64,000 nucleotides of DNA from Thermoflavimicrobium daqui. Its GTDB lineage: Bacteria > Bacillota > Bacilli > Thermoactinomycetales > Thermoactinomycetaceae. Location: positions 1-64,000 of the forward strand of contig NZ_KZ845663.1 of NCBI RefSeq assembly GCF_003313465.1, written 5' to 3'. Numbering within the stretch: the stretch's first letter is position 1; every line of letters begins with the position of its first letter. The position numbers and the translations under genes are program-made. The notes below the pieces were generated by a model. The model was not told the DNA's origin and ran no database searches. It saw only the letters and a program-made list of their open reading frames with translations. This document shows, piece by piece, positions 26,803 to 36,846 of the stretch.

Positions 26803-28446
26803 TCAATCAGAAACTTTATAAGCTCCTCCACGTCGGAGATCATATCCACCATCCACAACACCGACATTCGGATCAATTCGGATTCCCTGAACTCCACCAT
26901 AAAAGTTACCTATATTTTTATATTCAAAAGAATAGCCCATTTTCTGCAACTTTGCTTTTTCAGCTACTGGAATATCTTTCTCTAAAAATACCGTTTTCCC
27001 ATCAACCATAAAACGTGGCTGGTTAATCGCTTGTTGCATAGGCTGCTTAAACTCGATTAAGCGAACGATAACCTCTGTAAGTATAGGGGTAATACGCTGC
27101 CCACCTGCACTTCCGATCGCAAGGACTGGCTTGTTATTTTTAACTAAAATAGTAGGTGCTGTATAGCTCAATGGCTTCTTACCGAGTTGAGCGCTATTCG
27201 GGCTTTTCTTATTCGTACTAAAATTAGCTAGCTGATTATTTAAAAAGAAACCATCCACATAAATTCCGGAGCCAAAAAAGTTACTTAAGGTATTGGTAGC
27301 TGATACGACTGTTCCTTCTTGGTCTACTACAACCAAATGCGTGGTATTATCATGATCTTCTTTATCTGCAATCGTATCCGTCTCTACCTTGTATTTCTCA
27401 GAGATTTGGGTTCGGTTAATCGAAGAAGATAGTCTTTGGATATATCCATCAGTAGTCATATCTTTAACAGGAACATTAACAAAGTTTGGATCACCTAGAT
27501 ATTTGATACGAGAAGAGTTGGCTCGTTTATTCACTTCACCCATCAAATGAATAAAGTCAGCCGACATATCCTTTACCGTATGGATCTTTAAATCCTCTGT
27601 CATTCGTAAAGATTGGAATAACATAATGCCACCACTAGGTGGACCGGGAGTATAAATTTTATAATCTTTATATTTGTGTACAAAAGGCTCTTTTTCTGTA
27701 GGTTGATATTTTTGTAGATCTGTAAGTTTTACCCCTTTAGTTTGTTGCTCAATCTTCTTAGCAAGTGCTCCACTGTAAAAAGCCTGGGCTCCACCGTCTC
27801 TAATCAGCTTCAAAGTCTCCGCTAACTGTTTTTGTTGTAATAACTGCTTAGGAGCAATCGGACGCCCCCCTGGATATAGATGAGGTATCTGCGCTACAGG
27901 CATGCGGGCCTGAGCTCCTTGTAAGCGATATGTGAGTTGTGAAGAAACTTCAAATCCTTTCTCAGCCAAATCAATGGATGGTTGAATTAATTGTTTCAAA
28001 GGAAGTTTACCATATTTCTTATGAGCCATTTCCATTCCTTTGACAAACCCGGGAATACCCACACTATTTTCAGGGATCTCTCCTGTGAAAGGAGCATGTT
28101 CACGGTAGTCCAAAATAGCAGGTTTATGCTTCTTATTTGCTGGATAAACTAGCATTGTCCCCCCACCACCAATACCGGAACCATATAACTCTACCACACC
28201 AAGAGCATAAGAAACAGCTATCGCTGCATCTACGGCATTACCACCTTGCTCAAGAACTTCCATGCCAATTCGTACCGCTTCAGGGTGCCCAGCCGCTACT
28301 CCATATTTCTTGGTACCTTTTTTTTGAATGGTTTTTTCAAAGGCAGCTGATTGATCTTGATAGGTGTACTTTTGATAAAAAAAGGCTCCCACTAAACCAA
28401 TGGTAACAATGATGGAGAGAATCACGTGAAAACGTTTATTTGGCAT
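26803..28446 (-). CDS. capD: Gamma-glutamyltransferase family protein, CapD-like
   Basis: 547 residues. An N-terminal TM anchor (about 6-26) precedes a GGT fold. The nucleophilic threonine for self-cleavage is in TTHLVVVDQEGT (about 367-378); GSGIGGGGTMLVYP and AIGSAGGQRI are further GGT signatures. CapD in B. anthracis cuts poly-gamma-glutamate and links it to peptidoglycan; PgsD-like GGTs only degrade it. The position after capA in the order B-C-A-D favours CapD. The start overlaps the end of capA by 11 bp. Confidence 0.88.
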   Translation of the reverse strand: MPNKRFHVILSIIVTIGLVGAFFYQKYTYQDQSAAFEKTIQKKGTKKYGVAAGHPEAVRIGMEVLEQGGNAVDAAIAVSYALGVVELYGSGIGGGGTMLVYPANKKHKPAILDYREHAPFTGEIPENSVGIPGFVKGMEMAHKKYGKLPLKQLIQPSIDLAEKGFEVSSQLTYRLQGAQARMPVAQIPHLYPGGRPIAPKQLLQQKQLAETLKLIRDGGAQAFYSGALAKKIEQQTKGVKLTDLQKYQPTEKEPFVHKYKDYKIYTPGPPSGGIMLFQSLRMTEDLKIHTVKDMSADFIHLMGEVNKRANSSRIKYLGDPNFVNVPVKDMTTDGYIQRLSSSINRTQISEKYKVETDTIADKEDHDNTTHLVVVDQEGTVVSATNTLSNFFGSGIYVDGFFLNNQLANFSTNKKSPNSAQLGKKPLSYTAPTILVKNNKPVLAIGSAGGQRITPILTEVIVRLIEFKQPMQQAINQPRFMVDGKTVFLEKDIPVAEKAKLQKMGYSFEYKNIGNFYGGVQGIRIDPNVGVVDGGYDLRRGGAYKVSD

Positions 28447-29608
28447 GCTTGTTCCCTCCAGTCGCTAATTTTACATGACCAATTTCCCTTATAATTTTAT
28501 CTCCTTCTCGTTTCCAAACTTGATTCCATTTATTGGTATACATCATTTCATCCGTAATCTGAGCGAAAATCTTTTCACGGCGATATACATTGGTCCAACC
28601 GGTTACAGGTCGTGGACGCCCCTCACGGATATACATAGGATGTATTTCGATCCGCGCTTTTCCATCTCGTCCAATTTTGTATTGGGCTAACACCGATTCA
28701 CGTGTACGTGACCATCCTTGGTCAAAGATAAAATTACCGAGACTATAGAAGATAACTCCATTTTTATATACTTCAACTGATTCCAATACATGGGGATGGT
28801 GTCCTACGATAATGTCTGCCCCTGCATCAATAAGTGCATGTGCCAAATCTTTTTGTCGCGGATGATAGCTACTATCATATTCCAATCCCCAATGTACATG
28901 CACAATAACTAAATCAGCATTTTTCTTTGCTTTTGCAACTAAAGGAAAGAAAATAGATGGTTTTGCAAGAGCGATTCCTGAACGATTCTTCTGTGCCCCA
29001 AATCCTTTCGGTAATACATCTGAGATTCCTAGGGTAGCAATTTTTACTCCATTTTTAGTCTTATAAGAAATTTTTGTTGCATTACCTAAATCACTTCCAG
29101 CTCCGACTGTATCTACATCCACTTTGTTAAAGGTTTTAATTGTATCAACCAATCCTTGTTTCCCGAAATCTTTCATATGGTTATTCGCTAAGCTGACCAC
29201 TGAAATGCCAGCTTTTTTAACCGCTGTCGCCGCTTCGGGTTTTGTATTTAAGTGGATATACTTATCGGCTTTGGGATAATTCTCCCCCAAAGTAATTGGG
29301 TTTTCAAAGTTAGCAGTCACAAAATCAGACACCTTAAAAAATGGAGTTGCATATTCAAATAGATAATCATAGCCTTTATTTGGTATAACAACATCTTGTA
29401 TATTTCGTCCAAACATCATGTCTCCCACCAGTGATACGGTTAACTGATCTTGAGGATTTTTCTTCACTTGAATCGCCTCTGGCTGATCCAACATATTAAG
29501 TAAAATAATTCCAACAAACGTAATCACTGCTGCGATACTTGTATGTAAAACCGCCTTCTTTTTATGCCTTTTATTAAAGCGAAGCATCCGTTGTTTCCAA
29601 GTTAACAT
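28436..29608 (-). CDS. capA: Poly-gamma-glutamate synthesis protein CapA/PgsA
   Basis: 390 residues. One N-terminal TM helix (about 20-42) and a calcineurin-like PGA_cap domain outside the membrane: VGDMMFGRN (about 61-69), NFENP, LANNHMKDFG (about 140-149), GHHPHVLE and YSLGNFIFDQ. CapA is needed with CapB and CapC for polymer synthesis and transport. It lies 15 bp after capC. Confidence 0.95.
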   Translation of the reverse strand: MLTWKQRMLRFNKRHKKKAVLHTSIAAVITFVGIILLNMLDQPEAIQVKKNPQDQLTVSLVGDMMFGRNIQDVVIPNKGYDYLFEYATPFFKVSDFVTANFENPITLGENYPKADKYIHLNTKPEAATAVKKAGISVVSLANNHMKDFGKQGLVDTIKTFNKVDVDTVGAGSDLGNATKISYKTKNGVKIATLGISDVLPKGFGAQKNRSGIALAKPSIFFPLVAKAKKNADLVIVHVHWGLEYDSSYHPRQKDLAHALIDAGADIIVGHHPHVLESVEVYKNGVIFYSLGNFIFDQGWSRTRESVLAQYKIGRDGKARIEIHPMYIREGRPRPVTGWTNVYRREKIFAQITDEMMYTNKWNQVWKREGDKIIREIGHVKLATGGNKHAK

Positions 29609-29623
29609 CCATACAATTCCTTT

Positions 29624-30085
29624 CTAGAACATATGGTAAACGAACATAATCAAAAATGTACAAGCACTAAGCAACAATGTGCTCCACATCGTTGGAACGA
29701 GCCCTTGCTTTTGAATGGTATTGGCAATAAGTCCTGGAACAATAATTCCAATTCCTCTAAATTCAGCAAGCTCAAAGGGGAACAGAGGGAATACTTTAGC
29801 AACCAATAAGTCAAATATTAATTTCAGCACAATTCCTACCGATAACATTGCTGTAAACTTTCTTCGACCATAGAGAATGGTAAAGCGACTTACTACTTTC
29901 GTTACAATTAGAAAAGTAAGGTAAGAAAGGAGTAAAACTGTTCCAATAAAGATAGGTTGATCAAATACCAATCCCATATATCCTGGAACAATCAAGCCAG
30001 CTGGTACAACACCTGTCTTTTCTGCATAGAGAAGACTAAGGACTACCCCGATGATTAGAGAGATATATAAGTCTGAACCAAACAA
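29624..30085 (-). CDS. capC: Poly-gamma-glutamate synthesis protein CapC/PgsC
   Basis: 153 residues, close to the family's ~149, with four to five TM helices. LYAEKTGVVPAGLIVPGYMG (about 20-39) and ELAEFRGIGIIVPGLIAN (about 108-125) are the PgsC signatures. It forms the membrane part of the PGA synthase with CapB. It begins 12 bp after capB. Confidence 0.95.
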   Translation of the reverse strand: MFGSDLYISLIIGVVLSLLYAEKTGVVPAGLIVPGYMGLVFDQPIFIGTVLLLSYLTFLIVTKVVSRFTILYGRRKFTAMLSVGIVLKLIFDLLVAKVFPLFPFELAEFRGIGIIVPGLIANTIQKQGLVPTMWSTLLLSACTFLIMFVYHMF

Positions 30086-30097
30086 TCCATTTTCCTC

Positions 30098-31315
30098 CTA
30101 ACCGACATATTTCGTACTCTTTCTTTGTCGATTTTTTAGTTCTTTTACTTTTTTATTGGCTTCTTCAAATAGTTCACATAACGGCTCTGCTGCACCGTGA
30201 ATATTACCAACACCATAGATCATCCGCCCAGCCATTCTTTCTTTTATCGCCTGATATATTACCTTTGTCGGTTGGTCTTCCAAATCAAGAACTTCACGTG
30301 CTTTGATTTTTCCAGCTTTATACGCTTCTACAATAGGTGATGTTGTCGTACCGATCACCATCAAACAGTCAATTTGCATATGAGGGAGTACATCGTTTGC
30401 AAACTGCTCTGTTCGGTCAACACGGTCAGGACGACAGTTCATAATCACAATGGGATCCTGCGTCGGATAACCAAGCATTCCTACACGTTCCCAAATATTT
30501 AAAGTGGATGTCGCGTCATTTGCAGCAAATCCATTAACAAAATAAGATGGATTCTCTGTCATATCTAAGGTAAGAATACGCATTGCCCCTGGATCTGGAT
30601 GGGCATTTAACATACCATTAAAAGCAGTTTCTTCATCAATTCCCAAAGCTTCCGCCACAGCTAAAGCTAAAGATGCATTTTCAGGGAAAATCATATAATC
30701 AAATTGACGTAAGTACTCCTCAGAAATTCGAGAATTATCAGCAACATAGACTCGTGTTCTTCGTTTTTTTGCTAATTTTTTATAATATTCTACATAAGGA
30801 CCGTTATTAATAATTAAGTGTCCTTTGTATGGAATAGTAGCGGTAAAAGCTTCTGCAACTTCGTCTAAAGTAGGGCCCATGACATCCATATGATCCTCCA
30901 ACACATTAACAATCACACCAACAGTAGCTTGAATCATATTTTCTTGAAAAATAATTTGGTAGTCGGGATTGACAGCCATACATTCACTAACAAGGCACTC
31001 TGCTTTTAACTTGGCTGCTTCAGCTACTACCACTTTTTGCTCTCGGATGTTCGGTCCTTCTAATCTTCTTATAATCGGCTTTTCTTCTTCCTTAAACCAA
31101 TAAATCATACGGGCTGAAGTTCCCGTCGTTTTCCCCACTGTGCGATATCCGGCTTCCACCATAATTCCCGTAATCAAACGAGTGACTGTCGATTTGCCTC
31201 GAATTCCATTGACATTAATTCGAATGGGAATCGAGTTAATATTCTTTTGATGTTTTCGCTTTTCTAATATTCCTAGTACGAAAAGAACCCCTAAAAATAG
31301 GGGAATGATCCACAT
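30098..31315 (-). CDS. capB: Poly-gamma-glutamate synthase CapB/PgsB
   Basis: 405 residues, a Mur-ligase-like ATP-dependent amide ligase. N-terminal TM helix, P-loop NGIRGKSTVTRL (about 36-47), VSECMAVNP, NVLEDHMDVMG (about 136-146), HPDPGAMRI and NCRPDRVDRT. It activates and joins glutamate through the gamma-carboxyl. First gene of the operon; a copy of the dispersed repeat lies 58-200 bp upstream, where the promoter should be. Confidence 0.96.
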   Translation of the reverse strand: MWIIPLFLGVLFVLGILEKRKHQKNINSIPIRINVNGIRGKSTVTRLITGIMVEAGYRTVGKTTGTSARMIYWFKEEEKPIIRRLEGPNIREQKVVVAEAAKLKAECLVSECMAVNPDYQIIFQENMIQATVGVIVNVLEDHMDVMGPTLDEVAEAFTATIPYKGHLIINNGPYVEYYKKLAKKRRTRVYVADNSRISEEYLRQFDYMIFPENASLALAVAEALGIDEETAFNGMLNAHPDPGAMRILTLDMTENPSYFVNGFAANDATSTLNIWERVGMLGYPTQDPIVIMNCRPDRVDRTEQFANDVLPHMQIDCLMVIGTTTSPIVEAYKAGKIKAREVLDLEDQPTKVIYQAIKERMAGRMIYGVGNIHGAAEPLCELFEEANKKVKELKNRQRKSTKYVG

Positions 31316-31372
31316 AACCGATTCATCTCCTATCTATTTCATTCATCCTTTAACAAAAACCACTGCACTATA

Positions 31373-31515
31373 GAGCATGTTGCATAAATGGAACCAAAAC
31401 CTAGATCATTCCTAGATGAAGCCGCAAATCGTTTTTGTGTAGGATCGACTTTTGCGCCAAACCTTTAGCGGGAGTGAGTGGGGAAACGATGAGCGGCTGA
31501 TTAAGAGGGCAACCT
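31373..31515 (+). repeat. Dispersed intergenic repeat, copy A
   Basis: Starts at GAGCATGTTGCAT and runs to GAGGGCAACCT. It contains the core CCTAGATCATTCCTAGATG, AAGCCGC and GTAGGATCG, and the end GCGGCTGATTAAGAGGG. AGCCGC and GCGGCT can pair across the element. It is nearly identical to copy C except for ~16 extra bases inside. It lies upstream of capB, in opposite orientation. The rest of the 31516-31803 spacer is very AT-rich. Confidence 0.9.
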
Positions 31516-31803
31516 CCACTATCAATATAATTCGATTAGGGAGAAGTAATCTTCAGACAAAGATACAAAAATATAAAAATGGCTAATCGAATGAAATTAT
31601 TATACCAACCCTTATATAGTATAGATTTATATCTATCTCTAATCTATGTCTGATTTTCGAAAATTGATTTGTAAATTTATAACAAAATAATATATATTAC
31701 TATATACAAAAGAATATTAGTATGCTATACTATTTAATTGGAAAATTTACCCATTAAGGTTTATTTTCATTATTTATTCCATATTTAAGTATTTAAAAAT
31801 CCT

Positions 31804-31837
31804 AAAAAAACCCGTACCACTATAAGAATGATACGGG
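31804..31837 (-). terminator. Terminator after inhA
   Basis: CCCGTACC (31811-31818) pairs with the TACGGG side (31832-31837) and is followed on the minus strand by seven T. Confidence 0.8.
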
Positions 31838-31878
31838 CCTTGTATGACACTCTACCTTTTAAGGTAGACCTATATGAC

Positions 31879-34143
31879 TTATTTCGTTTTTGAAACAGTG
31901 ATTAAAGCACTATTAAAAATCTTTTCTAGCTTCACATCCATTTTCAAACCAACTTTAGGTAGAATTTTTCCACCACTCGGGTTATAAGGAGTAGAATAGT
32001 CATTTTTATCATCAAAACGAGTAATCCCTGGCAACCCTGGATAGTTTAAAGTATTTCCATTTTGAGAGAGTGTTAGTGGAGCTGTTTTAAATCGACTAAA
32101 TGCTGCGTCTTTAATTTGGACTCGAGTAGTACCAGCAGCTTTATTACTCCAGAATATACCTTGTTGATGAGCATCTACCACTCCTAAGAAACCTTCTCCA
32201 GGATGTTCTCCAGTCCGGTTATCGGTTCCATATCGTCCATCATAATACCAGATAACTACTCCAGGATCATAGGAGATTTTTTGTCCTGCAAAACCAACAT
32301 TTTTTAGTCCCTTGTCCACTCCATTATGTGTGCGATACTCTACTAAATAATAACTTGGGAAGTAAGTAGGAGAGCCATCAAAAACGGTAAACCCTTTTAA
32401 TTCAAATTTTGCTTCTCCTTCAACATCATCAACCAATACTTCTTGGCCATTCACTTTCACAGCGATGTTATCAATATAAGCTGCATCCATAGCGAGACCA
32501 GGATCCGTTGCATAATGGAATTCAACGCGAACCTTTTTCCCCTTAAATTCGGAAAGATCCAATTCCTGTTTTTCCCATTCTTTTTTCACATCGGAATATG
32601 CTTTTATTTGTTTAGGTTCATTACTATTTTCTTCATATACATTCACATATAAATAGTCATAGTTTTCCTCAATCGCTCTCCAAAGATCGAATGAAATGGT
32701 TGCAGTATTTGCTTGGGTTAAATCAATAACTGGAGAGATCAAGCGGTTATTTAAGGCATCTCCTTTTCCAGAGAAATACGCCTTTTTACCTAATGGTTTT
32801 ACAGGTGGTGCTAGTGGCTGATCAGGTAAGTCAATTTTCAAAATCTTACCTTTTGATGAATTTTTAACCGCTTCATTTAGTGTGAATGCTTTCGTTCCTT
32901 TTAAATCTTCATATTTTATCGTTTTTGCAGATGGCCAGTTTCCACCATATGTATTATAGAAATACAATTTGGCCCAAGGACTAAAACCGGTAGGCTCTGA
33001 TCCGGGAATTTTTCCTGCCCAACTACCATGAGACATGATCGACCAATCTTCAATTGGCGAGCCTGTCCCAGTATAGCCTGTATCATATTCATCAGGTAGC
33101 CCTAAGTTATGACCATATTCATGAGCAAAGACACCGATTGCTCCATCTTCAGGTTGAATAATATAATCAAATGCTTTTAAATTGGTGCCTGGAATGGTTG
33201 TAGGTGCTGGTAAGGTCCAACGGTGAGACCAAATTGCGTCATCTCCTTGAGCGCCGCCCCCCGCTTCTTCACCCATACCAGCATGGATAACAAATAAGTT
33301 ATCAAGCATACCGTCTGGTTCCATCACATTTCCATCTTGGTCTAAATCATAAGGATCACGTTGATCATATTTCGCTTCATTTCCAGCGATTTGTTTCCCA
33401 ATTGTTTCTAATGTTTCCTTAACTAACTCACGTGGTCTTGCATCATTGTCACCATTCAAATGCCCACCATAATATTTAGCAGTCTCTTTGGCTGAAATCC
33501 ATGGGGTTACAGTTCCATCAAGATGCCAATAGCCTGCAGATTGCTGTAAATAATATTGTTTAACTGTATCCCCTTTTTTTCCATTTGGAAGTGTAATGCC
33601 ATTATTGCCAAAAATTAGATCTTGGAAATGTTTCTGATTATAATCGGTATACCAGTTATCGGTTTCGTCTTTTTTAATTTGATTATGTTTTACATCACTA
33701 AACTCGATCAGAGCAACGACACTATTATCTACAAATTGTTTTTTCCTTGAACTAATCCGATCCTCATCAGGAGTACGTGTAATTTTATTAGCTGTTCGCT
33801 TTTGCAAAGCCTTTTTTGTCTTCTGTGCTTTTTTACCGAAAGATGTCTTAGTATCAATTCCACCCGTTGATGCTCCGGGAACTTTGCCGCGATTCACATA
33901 AGCTTTGATTGCTTTTTCGACTTCTTTCGGTGTGGCATCTTTTTTTAATTTTCCTTTTTTAATAAGACTTTTAATAAGTGCATCTTCATTTACGATACCC
34001 CAGTCAATCGCATTCTCTTTTGGCATGTGGGAACTCGTTGGTTCCGAACTTGGAGTATTAGCAGATGCTGATATAGGAACTGTAACCATGGTTCCTATCA
34101 CAAAGGAAGTTGAAAGTAAACTTGCAAGCGCTTTCCTTTTCAA
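31879..34143 (-). CDS. inhA: Immune inhibitor A family M6 metalloprotease (secreted)
   Basis: 754 residues. Signal peptide at 1-28 (ends ISASA), a propeptide to ~110, then the M6 catalytic domain with the zinc motif HEYGHNLGLPDEYD (about 340-353). A MAM/carbohydrate-binding-like beta domain follows (about 480-570: FSGKGDALNNRLISPVIDL and VRVEFHYATDP). InhA enzymes of the B. cereus group degrade antibacterial and host proteins. It lies next to the PGA operon on the same strand but with its own terminator. The 34144-34417 upstream spacer is AT-rich; no sure promoter can be picked. Confidence 0.95.
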   Translation of the reverse strand: MKRKALASLLSTSFVIGTMVTVPISASANTPSSEPTSSHMPKENAIDWGIVNEDALIKSLIKKGKLKKDATPKEVEKAIKAYVNRGKVPGASTGGIDTKTSFGKKAQKTKKALQKRTANKITRTPDEDRISSRKKQFVDNSVVALIEFSDVKHNQIKKDETDNWYTDYNQKHFQDLIFGNNGITLPNGKKGDTVKQYYLQQSAGYWHLDGTVTPWISAKETAKYYGGHLNGDNDARPRELVKETLETIGKQIAGNEAKYDQRDPYDLDQDGNVMEPDGMLDNLFVIHAGMGEEAGGGAQGDDAIWSHRWTLPAPTTIPGTNLKAFDYIIQPEDGAIGVFAHEYGHNLGLPDEYDTGYTGTGSPIEDWSIMSHGSWAGKIPGSEPTGFSPWAKLYFYNTYGGNWPSAKTIKYEDLKGTKAFTLNEAVKNSSKGKILKIDLPDQPLAPPVKPLGKKAYFSGKGDALNNRLISPVIDLTQANTATISFDLWRAIEENYDYLYVNVYEENSNEPKQIKAYSDVKKEWEKQELDLSEFKGKKVRVEFHYATDPGLAMDAAYIDNIAVKVNGQEVLVDDVEGEAKFELKGFTVFDGSPTYFPSYYLVEYRTHNGVDKGLKNVGFAGQKISYDPGVVIWYYDGRYGTDNRTGEHPGEGFLGVVDAHQQGIFWSNKAAGTTRVQIKDAAFSRFKTAPLTLSQNGNTLNYPGLPGITRFDDKNDYSTPYNPSGGKILPKVGLKMDVKLEKIFNSALITVSKTK

Positions 34144-34417
34144 CTTATTTCCCCCTTATATATTAAATTAAAATAATAGGATTATTTTTATTATAGGGAA
34201 CTGAAATTATTTGTCAATATAATTAATTATCTATATATACATTAAATAACAATTTATGGTGTAAATTATTATATTTAAATAAATTGGATAGCCTAAGTAT
34301 TAGAATACAAGATAAATAGAACTTTGGATAAAAAATCTCTTACTTTCGACTCAATCACCATTCTACTGTTTTTAGATATCCTGCTGCAAAGTGGCTTATG
34401 ATGTGGTAGGCATCAAA

Positions 34418-34452
34418 TAAAAAAATCCATCACAGTAAAAACCATGATGGAT
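34418..34452 (-). terminator. Second terminator downstream of pdp
   Basis: ATCCATCA (34425-34432) pairs with TGATGGAT (34445-34452); seven T follow on the minus strand. It lies 45 bp beyond the first pdp terminator. Confidence 0.75.
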
Positions 34453-34489
34453 CAATAAAGAAAAAAGTATCCAATGCCCACATAACAGA

Positions 34490-34538
34490 AAAAAACAAAA
34501 AAGCAATCATCTTCTACAATAAGAAGGAGATTGCTTTT
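34490..34538 (-). terminator. First terminator after pdp
   Basis: AAAAGCAATC pairs with GATTGCTTTT, with CTTCT/AGAAG inside; the minus-strand tail is T-rich. It ends the drm-pupG-pnp2-pdp transcript. Confidence 0.85.
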
Positions 34539-34557
34539 ATTTTTCCATCCTTCATTA

Positions 34558-35886
34558 TTATAGTTTAGTCATTCCACTTGCTGTTACAATACAGCGGATG
34601 AGTTTAGGTGGAGTGACAGGCTGGTTATTAATTTTGACAGCTTGTAATAAGCGTTTTGTAACTTCAGGAACTTCTTCAACACGATTCACATGTAAGGTAG
34701 CAATTGGCTCTCCTTTTTTAACTGCATCTCCTACTTTTTTATGTACGACTACCCCTACAGCATGATCAATTTGATCATCTTTCGTTTCTCTACCTGCTCC
34801 TAATTTCATCGCACAGAGCCCGATTTCTTCTGCCTCAATTTGCTGAATAAATCCATCTTCCTCAGCTAGGACAGCAATCTGTTCTCTGGCTTGGGGTAAT
34901 AACTCAGGATGATCAATCTGAGCAGGATTACCGTGTTGACCTTGGATCATCTCTTTTAATTTTTCCAGTGCACTTCCATCTTCGATACATTGTTCTAAGA
35001 GTGCCCGAGCTTCTTCAACAGTTTGGCAACGACCCGCTAACAGTAGCATTTGACTTCCTAACACTAAAGTTAGCTCTGTTAAATCAGCTGGTCCAACACC
35101 TTTTAATGTATCAATCGCCTCGATCACTTCTAAAGCATTTCCAACAGCATGCCCTAGCGGTTGGCTCATATCGCTAATAACTGCAATCGTATTTCGGCCG
35201 ACAAGCTGACCGATCTCAACCATCGCCTTTGCTAGCTTAATCGCATCTTCTTCCTCTTTCATGAATGCTCCGTCTCCAGTTTTCACATCCAGTACGATTG
35301 CATCCGCTCCTGTCGCTATCTTTTTACTCATGACAGAGCTTGCAATGAGCGGAATGGATTCAACCGTTGCCGTCACATCGCGTAACGCGTATAGCTTTTT
35401 ATCAGCAGGAGTTAGATTGGCTGTCTGCCCACCCACAGCCAATTTTTTTTCATTGACCAGTGCCAGAAATTCTTCTGTAGTTAGCTCTGTCGAAAACCCT
35501 TCGATCGATTCCAATTTATCGATCGTTCCACCTGTATGTCCTAAGCCACGTCCGGACATTTTCGCCACAGGAACACCTGCTGCAGCTACAAGGGGGCCTA
35601 ATATCAATGTAGTGGTATCACCCACGCCACCCGTACTATGTTTGTCCACTTTAATTCCTTTGATCGCAGATAAATCGATTTGATCGCCTGATTGAACCAT
35701 CGCCATCGTAAGATTAGCTGTTTCTTGAGGGTTCATCCCTTGAAAACATATAGCCATTGCCCAGGCAGCTATTTGATAGTCTGGTATAGATCCGTTGGTA
35801 TATCCTTGGATAAGATATTCAATTTCCTCTTTACTTAAACTTTGTCCATCTCTTTTTTTATGAATAATCTCTATGGTATTCATCAT
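34558..35886 (-). CDS. pdp: Pyrimidine-nucleoside phosphorylase
   Basis: 442 residues. The family signature [17 protein letters not shown] (about 113-129) and KHSTGGVGD (about 82-90) bind phosphate and base. It splits uridine and thymidine to base and (deoxy)ribose-1-phosphate, which Drm (37688) then converts to the 5-phosphate. It is the last gene of the salvage operon. Confidence 0.97.
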   Translation of the reverse strand: MMNTIEIIHKKRDGQSLSKEEIEYLIQGYTNGSIPDYQIAAWAMAICFQGMNPQETANLTMAMVQSGDQIDLSAIKGIKVDKHSTGGVGDTTTLILGPLVAAAGVPVAKMSGRGLGHTGGTIDKLESIEGFSTELTTEEFLALVNEKKLAVGGQTANLTPADKKLYALRDVTATVESIPLIASSVMSKKIATGADAIVLDVKTGDGAFMKEEEDAIKLAKAMVEIGQLVGRNTIAVISDMSQPLGHAVGNALEVIEAIDTLKGVGPADLTELTLVLGSQMLLLAGRCQTVEEARALLEQCIEDGSALEKLKEMIQGQHGNPAQIDHPELLPQAREQIAVLAEEDGFIQQIEAEEIGLCAMKLGAGRETKDDQIDHAVGVVVHKKVGDAVKKGEPIATLHVNRVEEVPEVTKRLLQAVKINNQPVTPPKLIRCIVTASGMTKL

Positions 35887-35955
35887 TGAAAACTCCCTAA
35901 CTTAAATGGATAGAAGGGGACTTGAAAAGTAACACCCTATCCATTTTGATTTAAT

Positions 35956-36783
35956 CTATTCAAATTCTTGGATAATACCTTTTAATAAGCTTTTAAAACG
36001 GGGTTTTACCCGATTAGCCACTTCGACAACTTGTTCATGAGTAAGTACTTCTAACTCTTCACCGATTGCCATATCCGTAATGCAAGAAATACCTAAAACT
36101 TTCATACCCATATGGCGAGCAGCAATCACTTCTGGGGCTGTTGACATACCAATCGCATCCCCACCAACTTCTCTCATCATGATCAGTTCGGCTGGAGTTA
36201 GATAGGTTGGACCACTTGCTGCCACATAGACTCCTTGTTGAATGTTACATCCTTGTATATCAGCTACTTTTTTGGCTAAGTCAATTAATTCTGGAGTATA
36301 AGTTGTAGACATATCCGGGAAGCGTGGACCAAGCTTAGCATCATTCGGTCCAATCAAAGGGTTAGAGCCTGTCATGTTGATATGATCTTCAATCAGCATA
36401 AGATCTCCTGCTTGAAAACTTTTATTCATTCCACCAGCTGCATTGGTAGCAATAAGCGTATGTGCTCCTAAAGATTGCATCACATACACAGGAAAAACCA
36501 CTTCTTGTAACGAGTACCCTTCATAAAAATGAAACCTTCCCTGCATAGCTACGACTGCTTTACCACTAAGATTGCCGATTACTAGCTGTCCTGCATGCCC
36601 CTCCACGGTTGAGATCGGAAAATGAGGAATTTCTCCATAAGGAATCGCCACACGATTTTCAATTTCCTCACCAAGCTCTCCTAGTCCTGATCCTAAAATC
36701 AATCCAACTTCTGGAGAAAGCGGAGTAAGACTTTGAATCTTCGCTCGGGCTTCTTCTATTTTTTGTTTTAAAGTCAAGAACAA
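35956..36783 (-). CDS. Purine nucleoside phosphorylase paralogue with altered base-binding residues
   Basis: 275 residues, trimeric PNP/MTAP family: GLILGSGLGELGEEIE near the start, NAAGGMNKSF and GMSTAPEVIAARH. It is clearly a paralogue of the next gene upstream. The residues that hold the purine differ: the Glu of YETPAE is Leu (TYLTPAE), and the Asn of CISNMA is Asp (CITDMA). In human PNP the corresponding Glu201 and Asn243 select 6-oxopurines, and Asp at 243 admits adenosine; MTA phosphorylase also has Asp. A 6-aminopurine substrate (adenosine or methylthioadenosine) is therefore inferred. Confidence 0.9.
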   Translation of the reverse strand: MFLTLKQKIEEARAKIQSLTPLSPEVGLILGSGLGELGEEIENRVAIPYGEIPHFPISTVEGHAGQLVIGNLSGKAVVAMQGRFHFYEGYSLQEVVFPVYVMQSLGAHTLIATNAAGGMNKSFQAGDLMLIEDHINMTGSNPLIGPNDAKLGPRFPDMSTTYTPELIDLAKKVADIQGCNIQQGVYVAASGPTYLTPAELIMMREVGGDAIGMSTAPEVIAARHMGMKVLGISCITDMAIGEELEVLTHEQVVEVANRVKPRFKSLLKGIIQEFE

Positions 36784-36846
36784 CTCACTCCCATTGATTA
36801 ACCGTTTTTATGAATTAGAAGTCATAGGTTCATCCTTTTATCATGC

